Origin: Helichrysum umbraculigerum
Taxonomy: Eukaryota > Streptophyta > Magnoliopsida > Asterales > Asteraceae
Direction: 5' to 3'
NCBI GenBank assembly: GCA_949592205.1
Contig: CATIUR010000003.1
Location: 168,009,759-168,073,758, forward strand
DNA: 64,000 bases
Shown here: one piece after another, positions 9,664 through 19,973 of the stretch
How the letters are laid out: every line of letters starts with the position of its first letter
Numbering within the stretch: the first letter of the stretch is position 1
Notes under the pieces: model-generated
The model's database searches: none
What the model was told of the DNA's origin: nothing
The model's input: only the letters and a program-made list of their open reading frames with translations
Translations under genes and position numbers: made by a program

Positions 9664-10592
9664 GAAGGAAAAAAATTAGTTTCACTTGATGGGGAATTGG
9701 TGGATATTGGGATCCATGGAATTTGGAAAAACGGAAAGTTTATGTCACAAATTAAAAGTGTCTTTTATTCTCTTTGTTAGTTTTAGTAGTATGTGATATT
9801 AATCATATTATCAAACAAAATGTTTGTTTATTTGAAATTTGAATCTTTGCGTTATAGACTCTATAGAGGTTGCGTTTACATGTATATAATAGCATGGTTA
9901 TGGGCCTATGGGCTATGGTGTACCCAAGGCCCAAGTATCTAAAGATAACATTGATATTAAATATGGTATGGCCCTTTTCTTTTCCATTTTATGCAATTGG
10001 ACTTTATTTTCCCATTTTCTAATATTATTTGTAACATTCGCTAAAATATAACGGGTGTCGAAACGTTCCCAACAAAATCTTTTGTTGAGAATGTCGTCGG
10101 ATAGCATTCACTCACATCGGAATGGCATTCTCGACGGTATTCTCTTTTTTATTTGCTTTTTTCCCTCACACATAATCATTTTAACAAATAAAAAATAATC
10201 CTTAGAAGTCAGAACACTATAATCCCAACATCTTCCACACCTCAACTTTTTCAACAACAACATTCTCATGAAGATACTGTACTTAAAACGTCACCACACC
10301 CACGGCTCTTATTTCCATTTTCTTGTGTAGTTCACTTTTTCTTAACCCATCTAACAACGTACTTGTTCATAAAACAATCAATTTTTGAATTTTAGATTCT
10401 GATATCTATATTCAAATAATAACCAATACCTAGTAAACATCAGTTCTCTTTGAAAACTTGAAGTAATATACAAAGACAATTATAAGTTAACAAATCCTAA
10501 ATAGTAGTGATTTTTGTGGGTGACAACGACTTTTCATGAAGAGTTTATTAATCATAGTCCCCATCGATCATTCCATAATCTCGTTCATTTCT
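9664..10592 (+). promoter_or_regulatory. Upstream region of TNK1
   Basis: Non-coding sequence between the MITE at 9360 and the TNK1 start, including the left direct repeat. The frame upstream of the chosen ATG stays open back to 10536, so a 19-residue N-terminal extension is possible. I see no clear TATA box. Confidence 0.35.
9886..10040 (+). repeat. Direct repeat flanking TNK1, left copy
   Basis: This stretch contains AGCATGGTTATGGGCCTATG, GGTGTACCC..GGCCCAAG, AATATGGTATGGCCCTT and GGACTTTATTTTC. The same landmarks in the same order occur at 14205-14372, just past the TNK1 stop. The two copies bracket the gene in direct orientation. Confidence 0.75.
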
Positions 10593-13500
10593 ATGGCATG
10601 TACTAATTCATCATCACCGTCATCGTCGTCATCATCATCATCATCATCATTTACTTTATGGCGAAATCATTATAAGTATGATGTTTTTCTAAGCTTTAGA
10701 GGTGAAGATACTCGTTATTCTTTTACTGATCATTTATATCATGCATTAGTACGAGCTGGACTTCGCACTTTCAGAGATAATGATGAAATTTATAAAGGTC
10801 AACAACTGAAGCCCAAAATCGAGAGAGCAATCCTAGAATCTAAGGCTTTTGTTATTGTATTGTCACAAAACTATGCGAATTCTAGATGGTGTCTTGATGA
10901 GCTTGTGTTGATCCTTGAACAAAGAAGGAACTATAATCATTTTGTTTTACCAGTATTTGTTCATGTTGATCCCTCAGATGTTAGGAATCAAAGAAGAAGT
11001 TTCGTGATAAAAGCAGATGATGGAGTACAGGGGTCAAAGTGGACGGAGTATAATGTAAATCAATGGAAGGCCGCCTTAACGGATGTTGCTAATTTGACTG
11101 GCCTGCTTCTTTCAGGGTATGCTATATACTTATGCTTTCTCTTTAATCTCTATTTAGTGAATCATATAGAAGTTTCTTATTCCTTCATAGATATGAAATG
11201 ATCTGGGATGTTTTCTCCTATTTTTTAAATTAATTATAGAAGCCTTAAAAATCTATATGTATTCCTAAATTATTCATTAGTAACTACATAGGAATTTATA
11301 GAATTTCAAATAACTGAAGGGTTTATAGCCTAACGCTATCATGGTAAACTTGAGACAAATATGTAAATATGATGTGGTGTGGTTAGATACTTAGATGTGT
11401 GTAATTCGTTGCCTTTTAATATAAAAAATGTTCAAATGTCATGCTCTAATTCTTTTTATTACAGGCCTGAAACCAACTTCATAGCAGAAATTGTTGATAT
11501 AATTGACTGTAAACTAGATCTCAAACTAGTTGGTACCCCAAGCCAATTAACAGGAATTAAGACTCGAGCTGAAAGTATCAATTCGTGGTTGAAAAATGAA
11601 CAATCTGGTGCTGAATTTCTAGCAATTTGTGGCATGGGAGGCAGTGGAAAAACGACACTGGCCCAATATGTTTATAACTTAAACAAACACCAGTTTGATG
11701 GCAGCAGTTTTCTTCAAGAGATAGGGAAGCACTTCCAACAGTCTCTTGGTTTGCTTGGTCTACAGAAACAACTTCTCAGAGACTTGGTAGGAGGAAGGTA
11801 CATAAAGATATCGAGTGTTTCTGAGGTTGCGAGTCAGATTGAGAAGGCTATACAAATGAAAAGGGTTCTCATTGTTCTCGATGACATTGATGAGCCTGCT
11901 AAACTAGCCGCTTTACTTGGAACAAAACCATTTCATACACAAAGCAAGATCATAATAACAACTAAACTTCTAGATATACATTCATGGTTTGGGTCCATAT
12001 CTTGGAATTGTCTGGTGTACAAACTTGAATTGTTGAATGATCATGAATCACTAGAGCTTTTAAGTCATCATGCCTTCGGATCCAAAATTCCTAGAAAAGG
12101 GTATGTGGAGCTTGCAGTAAGGTTAGCATGGTACTGTGAAGGGAATCCACTAGCTCTTAAAGTATTGGGTTCTTCTGTATTTGTTAGTGCTGAAGACCCA
12201 CGAGAAAGAAATAGTGTACTAGAAACTTGGATGACTACAATGAGCTCACTGGAATCATTAAAAGGAGATCTTGATCATAAAATCCACGGTATACTACGAA
12301 GGTGCTTTGACTCATTGCCGGATGAAAGCCACAGAGACTTGTTTCTGCATATTGCTCGTTTCTTTGTTGGCGAATATGAAGATGATGTTGTAAGAATGTT
12401 GGAGGATGATTGGCGAGCAAAATCTGGGATCATGACGCTTATCAACAGATGCCTTCTTGCCATTTCACCATGTAAGAAATTGATGATGCATGAGCTGCTT
12501 CAAGTGATGGGCAGAAAGTTAGCACGTGAAAATTCCAACAATTCTGCTGAAGGAAGTAGAGTTTGGCATGGTGGTGAAGCTTATCGTGTGTTCGAAAAAG
12601 GAAACGTAAGATGCTTCTTATGTTCCTCTTTAAGCTTGCTTTCCTCTTTATAATTTCTTACTTCAACAAGCGTTCTCTCATATTTCTTTTATTTATTCCA
12701 ATAGGGCTCAAAAACAATTGAAGGTCTAGCACTTGACATTCAAAAGCTCAAGGAAGTAACAGAGGTAAGTCAAAGCATTGAATAAATTTTTAGTGCTCCA
12801 CTTGTGAATCAAGAGTTACAGATATCTTCGTTGAATATGAATATGATGTTTCCACATAAGTTAAATAAGCAATATCTTTCACCCATTGTAGATGTAATAT
12901 CTTGAATTATGATAATTTCGATGTATTTGGGGCATATGACTACAAATTTTAGAGTAATTAAATCCATATATGACGGATGCTCATTATTCCACTTCTTGCC
13001 AAATTTGCAGGCATTAGCCTTTAAAACAGTTTCACTTGCAAATATGGAGAAACAAAAATGGTCGGATCAGCTCACTAGGAGTCGCTCTTATAGTTTTCCA
13101 GGATTAAATGTGACCTCCTTACACAGATCATTAGCGAATCCAGTACTGCCATGTCGCCGTTTTTCTTTCGCAGAGATTCAATCTGCAACACAAGATTTCC
13201 ATGATAACCTGATCATTGGACAGGGGGGATATGGGAAAGTATACAAAGGTCTGATAATAAATCAAGAAATCAGTGATATTGTAGCTATCAAACGTTTGAG
13301 TCATACTTCCAATCAGGGAGAGTCTGAATTTATGGCTGAACTTAAGGTGCTTTCTAAGCTGCGTCACTGTCACGTGGTGTCTTTGTTTGGTTATTGTGAT
13401 GATAACACGGAGATGATACTTGTTTATGAGTATATGCGCAGTGGTTCCTTATACAATCATCTACATAAAGCTCAGACTCCTTTAAGTTGGGTGCAACGAC

Positions 13501-14066
13501 TGAAGATAGGCATAGGTGTTGGACATGGACTGGACTACCTTCACACCGGTTATGACACCCAACATTGTGTCATACATCGTGATGTGAAGAGTTCGAACAT
13601 TCTTATGGATGGGAACTTGGAAGCTAAGATTTCAGACTTTGGCTTGTCTAAAATATGCCAAACTAATCATTCATCATCATATGTCGATACCATTATTAAA
13701 GGCACTTTCGGGTATTTAGATCCAGAGTATTTTCTAACAGGTAAAGTGTCAAGGAAATCAGATGTGTATGCATTTGGGGTTGTTTTAATTGAATTGCTAT
13801 CTCGGAGGCTTGCAGTCGATGCACTCAATGTTGAAGAACTTAGTTTGGCAAAGTGGGCTCAAAAGTGTGTGAAAGATAAGAAGTTAGATCAAATGGTTGA
13901 TTCTAATATCAGGGGAACAATTTTTTCTATATGCTTAGTACGGTTCACTCAGATTGCAGCTCATTGTTTACGTAGTGTTCCAGACGAACGGCCTACCATG
14001 ACTAAGGTTGTAGCCTCACTTCAGGATATACTGGAACTGCAAATTTACTATGATGGTTCTGCCTGA
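10593..14066 (+). CDS. TNK1: TIR-NB-ARC receptor fused to a CrRLK1L-type protein kinase
   Basis: Four exons (10593-11116, 11465-12605, 12705-12764, 13011-14066) with GT-AG introns and matching phases give an unbroken 926-residue protein. It has a poly-Ser start, a TIR domain (about 27-170, YDVFLSFRGEDTR, with the NADase Glu in WCLDELV), and NB-ARC (P-loop GMGGSGKTT 231-239, kinase-2 LIVLDDID, GNPLALKVLG, MHE in place of MHD). A short linker resembles the NB-ARC/LRR junction of TNL receptors, but no LRRs follow. A complete Ser/Thr kinase of FERONIA-like type comes next (GQGGYGKV 645-652, K669, HRD with D766, DFG 784-786, GTFGYLDPEY). TNL proteins are immune receptors; a kinase in place of the LRR suggests an integrated sensing or signalling domain. 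I chose the ATG at 10593 because the paralogue starts there; 10536 is the alternative. Exon joins are predicted from sequence. Confidence 0.85.
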
Positions 14067-14375
14067 TATCTGACATAATTAATGGGTGATGATATTTATA
14101 CCACCTTTATATCTCCTTCCGCCATTAAACATGTTTAATTTTGTTTTACGGTACTACATGTACAATAATGTGATTAGGCATTGGTGGTGGGATTTGGCAT
14201 ACATCTAGTAATGTATAACATGGTTATGGGCCTATGGTGTACCCCATGGCCCAAGGCCCAAGTCTATTAACGAAAATAACTATTGTTACAATATGGTATG
14301 GCCCTTATATAGTTATATTCTCTATTTAGTGTAACTGGACTTTATTTTCTACTCCGTAATATGTTTGTAACATGT
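14067..14375 (+). other. 3' region of TNK1 with right copy of the flanking direct repeat
   Basis: The TNK1 3' UTR is followed at 14205-14372 by the second copy of the repeat found at 9886-10040. No other feature seen. Confidence 0.6.
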
Positions 14376-14383
14376 ATAGCAGC

Positions 14384-14731
14384 TAGGGGTGAAAAAAAAA
14401 ACCGAACCCGGAACCGAACCCGATTTAAAAACCGAAACCGGAACCGATTTGGAACCGGTTTTTGAATACCCGGTTCGGGTTTTTTCAATACCCGGCAGGT
14501 AGGACCCGGTTTGGATTTCTGATTTCAAAATCGGGTTGGGACCGGGTAGGAAGCGGGTCGGGTTGGAAAACAAGGTATAAAACCTGAAAAAACCCGGTTT
14601 AAAAACCGGTATTCGTGGGTAAAAAACCTAGTTCGGGTCGGGTTGGGTAGGTCAACGACCCGGTTTCGCTTCCTTTGACTAAAAACCGGGTCGGGTCGGG
14701 TATGCCAGAAACCCGATTTTGTTCACGGTTA
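14384..14731. mobile_element. Non-autonomous hAT-like element rich in AACCGG/CGGGTT motifs
   Basis: An 8-bp direct repeat ATAGCAGC lies at 14376-14383 and 14732-14739, the duplication size of hAT elements. The ends TAGGGGTGAAAAAAA and TAACCGTGAACAAAA (inverted) match at 11 of 15 positions. The interior is dense with ACCGAACCCGG, AACCGGTTTTT and GGGTCGGGTTGG, which are mutually complementary and would fold on themselves. It has no coding capacity. Confidence 0.7.
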
Positions 14732-14739
14732 ATAGCAGC

Positions 14740-15480
14740 AAGTAGCAGAACTCGGTCTTGTGTTTTTCTTTAACCATCTAACTGCATATGCTCGTTTTTA
14801 AAACGGGAACCGATAAATACAACACCATAAATGATTCAAACACCAAAATGATGTTATGATGAACTTGTACTGTATGCAACAACTGTTGTACCGTGTGTTG
14901 TAAGAATCAATTTTTTTTTTTTTTCAAACGATCAGTTTTTGACTTTTTTAAATATATGTTGCTATGCTGTCCACAAATCCATCATTTTTGCAAGAATGCA
15001 AAGAAATATAAAACTTTAAAAATCTCAACTTAAAATTTTAAATATCTCATTCAAAGTGTGAAGTAATTAATTTATTTTCGTCATAATATTCCATGATCTG
15101 GATAGGGGGAATAATGTTAAATAATTAATTTCTCATTCAATGTTGGTAACCAGATTTAACGAACCAATTTTAAAATATAATCACTTCTCCACTTCATAAA
15201 TTTAATTAATCAAAAAGTCAAAAGCTTTGACTAACATATATTATCTCTTCAAGTTTTACAAGCAAAACACCACCTAATATACACACATCATACCATATTG
15301 TTGTTCAAGTTAGCTCAACACCATAACTACTTTCTTAAACACTTCAAACTTTTATCATCTATAAATTTCATTATTCCCTTCATGTTATCATATCACCAAC
15401 TACTTTCCAAAATCTCTTATCATAAACAAAACTACAAAAACCTCATATTTTGTGTAACTTATTTTCGTGACATACGGAAA
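14740..15480 (+). promoter_or_regulatory. Upstream region of LTPG copy 1
   Basis: AT-rich and non-coding. From about 15040 it aligns with 18100-18566 upstream of the second copy, including ATTATCTCTTCAAGTT and CAAGTTAGCTCAACA. The duplication therefore includes the promoter. Confidence 0.5.
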
Positions 15481-16470
15481 ATGGCTTCTTTTGGGTACTT
15501 AGCTTTGATATTGGCAGTGACAATGAGTTCAGTGGTTGCACCAGTTTACTCTCAAATTAGTACCCCATGCTCGGCTTCAATGATAACTAGCTTTACTCCG
15601 TGTTTGAACTTTCTAGCAAATAGCACAGCCACCAGTGGTACGACACCAACTTCCGATTGTTGCAATTCACTCAAGAACCTTACGAGTGGTGGAACCGATT
15701 GTCTTTGCCTCATTGTTACTGGAAGCGTACCCTTTCAAATTCCCATTAATAGGACACTGGCCATTTCTTTGCCTCGTGCTTGTCGTATGCCTGGTGTGCC
15801 TCTTCAATGCAAAGGTCAGTTATCTGTTAACATGACTTTCGTACTAATGTAACTTTTTCAGTATCAAAATATGTATTATTTGGTTTCCACAAAGTGACGT
15901 GTTCATTTCAATATTACAGCTGCTGCCGCCGCCCCTATTCCTCCACCAGGTATAATCCATCTGAATTCGCATACTCTTGTTTAAAAAACTACACATATTC
16001 CTTTTTAGTTGACGATACCTTAATCAATGAAAATTTTGTATTTTTTAAAAAATTTACTAAGTTTTCTTACATAGGCATAACTTTGACCAGCTGAGTTTTT
16101 CAATTCAGGTCAATCTGGTGTTTACTTATACAACTTTCAACAATAATGACAAAAAATTGCTAGTTAAATAACTGATTTTTTGTGTTGCTATGGAATTATA
16201 GGTCAAGGTACATTGGGTCCAGCTCCATCTCCATCTTCTGTTCCAGAGGCCTTGTCACCATCATCATCACCTGAATCGAATACATTGCCATTAGCCCCTG
16301 AATCTGACACAACACCCGACTTAACGCCACCATCAACCGGTGTAGATTCTGGAGTTCCCACCACCAATGCAGGCAGCCGTCCAACCGTAACACCTTCAGC
16401 TGCTGCTTCCAATTATGCTTATTCACCATTTATTCTGGCAACGTTCATTGTGTATTCCTTGGCCTTTTAG
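15481..16470 (+). CDS. LTPG1: GPI-anchored non-specific lipid transfer protein (xylogen-like), copy 1
   Basis: Three exons (15481-15814, 15920-15949, 16202-16470), all introns in phase 1, give 210 residues. A signal peptide (1-24) precedes an eight-cysteine nsLTP domain with Cys at 30, 41, 60, 61, 74, 76, 101 and 110 in the C-C-CC-CxC-C-C order. An Ala/Pro/Ser/Thr-rich stalk (about 112-190) and a hydrophobic C-terminus (FILATFIVYSLAF) typical of a GPI attachment signal follow. NST, NLT and NRT are N-glycosylation sequons. Such proteins sit on the outer plasma membrane and wall, carry lipids and affect cuticle or wall formation. The 30-nt middle exon encodes only the Ala/Pro start of the stalk. 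Upstream in-frame ATGs exist, but the paralogue and the signal peptide favour 15481. Confidence 0.88.
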
Positions 16471-16744
16471 ACTATACTTCTTGTCATGTGATAACATTTT
16501 ATATTCTTTATCATTGCATTGTATTTAAGAGTGTAAGATTGTTCTTTTGAGGGGTGTGGATTTGTTATGCTTTTGCATAAATCTGTATTAAACATATACT
16601 GTATTATTCTTAGTAGAATATTGGTTTCACTTTTGCTCTCTTTTCTTGTTGCAATATTAAACCAAAATACGTTAGTTTCATTGTTGACCTGGTAATTCAT
16701 ATTTCTAGATAGGAAGGATTTTCTTTCACCCATCAACATAGTGC

Positions 16745-17290
16745 ATAGAAGCCTATACAATCATCTACATAGAACAGAGACTCCTTTAAATTAATGAAGG
16801 TAGCTATAGGTGTTGGACGTGGGTTGGATTACCTTCACACTGGTGTTGGCACAGAACATAGAATCATACATTGTGATGTGAAGAGTTCGAACATCCTTTT
16901 GGATGAGAACTGGGAAATTACAATTTCAGATTTTGGGTTGTTCAGTATAGACCCAACTGGTTGCGTGACTGCCAGTGTTAGAGGCAGATGGGGCTATATT
17001 GATCCATCCTATCTTAAAACTGAATTACTGACAGTAAAACCAAATGTGTATGCATTTGGGAATGATTATTGAATTACTATCCGGGAGGCTTCCACTCGAC
17101 TGTAATTTGGTGAGCTGGGCCAAAATTTGCGTGAAAGAAGGGAAATCGGGTCAAATGGTTGACCGAAGGGAAAATTAAAACGGTTTGCTCAAATCGCAGA
17201 TCATTGTATGCTTGATATTCTGGAAAAAAGGCCTACAATGACAGAGGTTGTTGCCTCACTTTAGGATATACTAGAACCGCAGGTAAAAAT
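16745..17290 (+). pseudogene. CrRLK1L-type protein kinase pseudogene fragment 1
   Basis: Matches the C-terminal two thirds of the TNK kinase exon: SLYNHLHRTETPL, a stop, then VGRGLDYLHTGVGTEHRIIH. The catalytic HRD is altered to HCD, DFG is kept, the activation segment is RGRWGYIDPSY, and the frame breaks after VYAFG. Remnants of QMVD, RPTMTEVVASL and a premature stop follow. The N-lobe is absent. It lies just downstream of LTPG1, inside the TNK pair. Confidence 0.85.
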
Positions 17291-17639
17291 ATGATGATTC
17301 TCCCGGGCATCAGGCGTTATGAGATTACATTAACATGTGAACAAGTACATATTATTATGAAGTAAAGTAAACTCTGGTAATGGCGCGCAGTCTCTTCATC
17401 AAAGTTTTGTGTGTGGCTATTCTACGTGTTAAATGCTTATTCTCATTCTACTAAACAAGAATTACATGCAACTAGTACTGATAATTGTAGAGATTACTTG
17501 CATTACAAAACACCAATGAATATAAATTAAACTAAGCCATTGCTTCAATTTAAAATGCCTCTGTTTATGTTTTACCATTCGCAAACTTAAGGAAATTTCT
17601 CCACATCAACTTGTTGATTCCATGAATCTTAACGACTCA

Positions 17640-17990
17640 CGGATGTAGTTGGATTTGCTGGCAATTTCCTAGTTCACAAATATGCTAATTCAGTGGTCCT
17701 ACAAGAATTTTCCAGAATTAAGATGGTTGTGCAGGCATGTATTTCATTTGAAAATAAATACCCTATGGCTTATTGATGAGCACCAGAAAGCTATGACTTC
17801 GAATTTTGGGTTGTCCAAAATAGGCCCAAGTGATCATCATCATCATCGTCATCATCATCATCATCATCATCATATAAATTGATGCGAGTGTTACAGGTAC
17901 GTTCAAGTATATGGAATATGAGTATTTCTGTTCCAGAAAACTAACAAGACAGATGTGTACACGATACATAAGATATATTTCCTATCCTAT
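17640..17990 (+). pseudogene. Protein kinase pseudogene fragment 2 with (ATC)n insertion
   Basis: DEHQKAMTSNFGLSKIGPSD (17776-17835) matches the kinase segment around DFG, with DFG changed to NFG. A (CAT)n/(ATC)n microsatellite at 17833-17873 interrupts it. Then V-TGTFKYMEYEYF and KLTRQ match the activation loop. It is badly decayed and was probably once in tandem with fragment 1. Confidence 0.65.
17833..17873 (+). repeat. (ATC)n microsatellite
   Basis: About 13 ATC units with one CGT interruption, inside kinase fragment 2. Confidence 0.9.
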
Positions 17991-18566
17991 CCTATCCTAT
18001 AACTATGAACACATAGAATATTATTTTTTGTTTGTCTGAAGTTGAAATACCCAGCTTTTATATAATACTAAGGCATAATAGATTAGAGAAAGACTCGTTA
18101 GTTCAAAGTGTGAAAGTTGTAATCCGATCCATTCTCGAGTTGAAAATTGTTTCTTCATAATTTTCATGATCTGGTTAGGGACATAGTATTAAAAAGTAAT
18201 GGATTTCTCGTTTATGTTTGTCAGTTGTCACCAAATTTAACGAACCAGTATTAAAATATAGCTCATTCTTCAGCTGAACAAATATGCATTTAAACACAAA
18301 GTCAAGAGCTTTAACTAACATACATTATCTCTTCAAGTTATACAAGCAAAAAACACCACCTATACACATATCATGGCATATTGTTGTTCAAGTTAGCTCA
18401 ACAGCATAACTACTTTCTCAAACATTTCAAACTTCTTTGTTATTCCATCTGTAAATTTCATAATCACCCCCTTCACTCCATCATATCACCAACTAGTTTC
18501 CAACATCTCTTATCGTAAACAAAAAACCTCATATTTTGTGTAACTTATTATTGTGGCACACAAAAA

Positions 18567-19536
18567 ATGGCTTTTTGGTACTTCGTGTTGATGTTGGCTG
18601 TGACAATGTGTGCAGTGGTTGCACCAGTTTACTCTCAAATTAGTACTCCATGTTCGGCTTCAATGATAACTAGCTTTACTCCATGTTTGAACTTTCTAGC
18701 AAATAGCACAGCCACCAGTGGTACAACACCAACTTCAGATTGTTGCAATTCACTCAAGAACCTTACTAGTAGTGGAACTGATTGTCTTTGCCTCATTGTT
18801 ACTGGGAGCGTAGCTTTTCAACTTCCCATTAACCGGACCCTAGCCATTTCTTTGCCTCGCGCTTGTCGTATGCCTGGTGTGCCTCTTCAATGCAAACGTT
18901 AGTATATCTGTTAACTTGACTTTTGTATTAACGTAACACTATCATTATTATAATGTGTACTATTTTTTTACTGCATATTGAATATTGATGTGTTCATTTC
19001 AAAATTACAGCTGCTGTTGCCGCTCCTATTCCTCCACCAGGTAAAATCGAGCCAAATTCGTTTACGCTTGTTAAAAAGACTAAATGTTTTCCTTTTCTTT
19101 AACGATACTTTTACTAATGAAAAATGTTAATTTTTTTTAATAATTTACTAAATTTGGCCATATAATATTATTTAATTTGGGTCAAATGGTGCTACTTATT
19201 TAACGATAATGATATAAAAATGCTAGTTAAATAACTAACGTTTTGTGTTGTTATGGGATTGTAGGACATGGTACATTGGTGCCAGCTCCATCTCCTTCAT
19301 CTTCTGTTCCAGAGGCCTTGTCACCAGCCTCATCACCTGAATCGAATACATTGCCATTAGCCCCTGAATCTGACACAGCACCTGACTTAACGCCACCATC
19401 TACTGGTGTAGATTCTGGAGTTCCCACCACCAATGCAGGCAGTCGTCCAACCGTAACACCTTCAGCTGCTGCTTCCAATTATGCCTATTCACCATTTATT
19501 CTAGCAACGTTCATTGTGTATTCCTTGGCCTTTTAG
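18567..19536 (+). CDS. LTPG2: GPI-anchored non-specific lipid transfer protein, copy 2
   Basis: Exons 18567-18897, 19011-19040 and 19265-19536, phase 1 throughout, also give 210 residues. The eight Cys are at 29, 40, 59, 60, 73, 75, 100 and 109. It is nearly identical to LTPG1 in the lipid-binding domain. Differences cluster in the signal peptide (MAFWYFVLMLAVTMCAV), the exon 1/2 join (Pro for Ala) and the stalk. The intact reading frame and conserved sequons suggest both copies are functional. Introns differ by small indels. The duplicated block spans about 15040-16480 and 18100-19560, in the same orientation. Confidence 0.88.
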
Positions 19537-19973
19537 ACTATACTTCTTGTCCGGTGATAAAGTCTATATTGTTTATCATTTCATTGCATTTGAAAGTGTG
19601 GTATTAGACTGTTTATTGAGAAATGTGAATTTATTATTCTATGATCATTATTTGTAATAAATTTAGTTAGTAATAGAATATTGATTTTATTGGTTTAATT
19701 ATTTAGTAGTAACAGTAGTCTAAAATTTCAAAGAAACAACAACAAAGAGACATCAGAATTGATCAACTATATAAGAGTCAATAATATTCAAAGAATTAAG
19801 TTACAAAAAGCATGCACAGCTCAAGTGTCACCCTCTTTTTCCAGCCCTATTTGTGAACTAGTTTGCTAGCAAATCCAACTGCACAAACAAAAACATTGAT
19901 GACGATACAGCCATTATCATAGTTTACTTGGGAACAGAAACAGGAAACTTGTTCATTACTTTTATGAATACAT
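19537..19973. other. Convergent 3' ends of LTPG2 and TNK2
   Basis: Non-coding, AT-rich. LTPG2 (plus) and TNK2 (minus) end 437 bp apart, so their 3' UTRs could overlap. No repeat seen. Confidence 0.5.

Noticed and set aside
11379..11464. In-frame extension upstream of TNK1 exon 2 as a separate NB-ARC gene start
   Set aside because: The acceptor at 11464 and phase match to exon 1, repeated in TNK2, show it is intron read-through.
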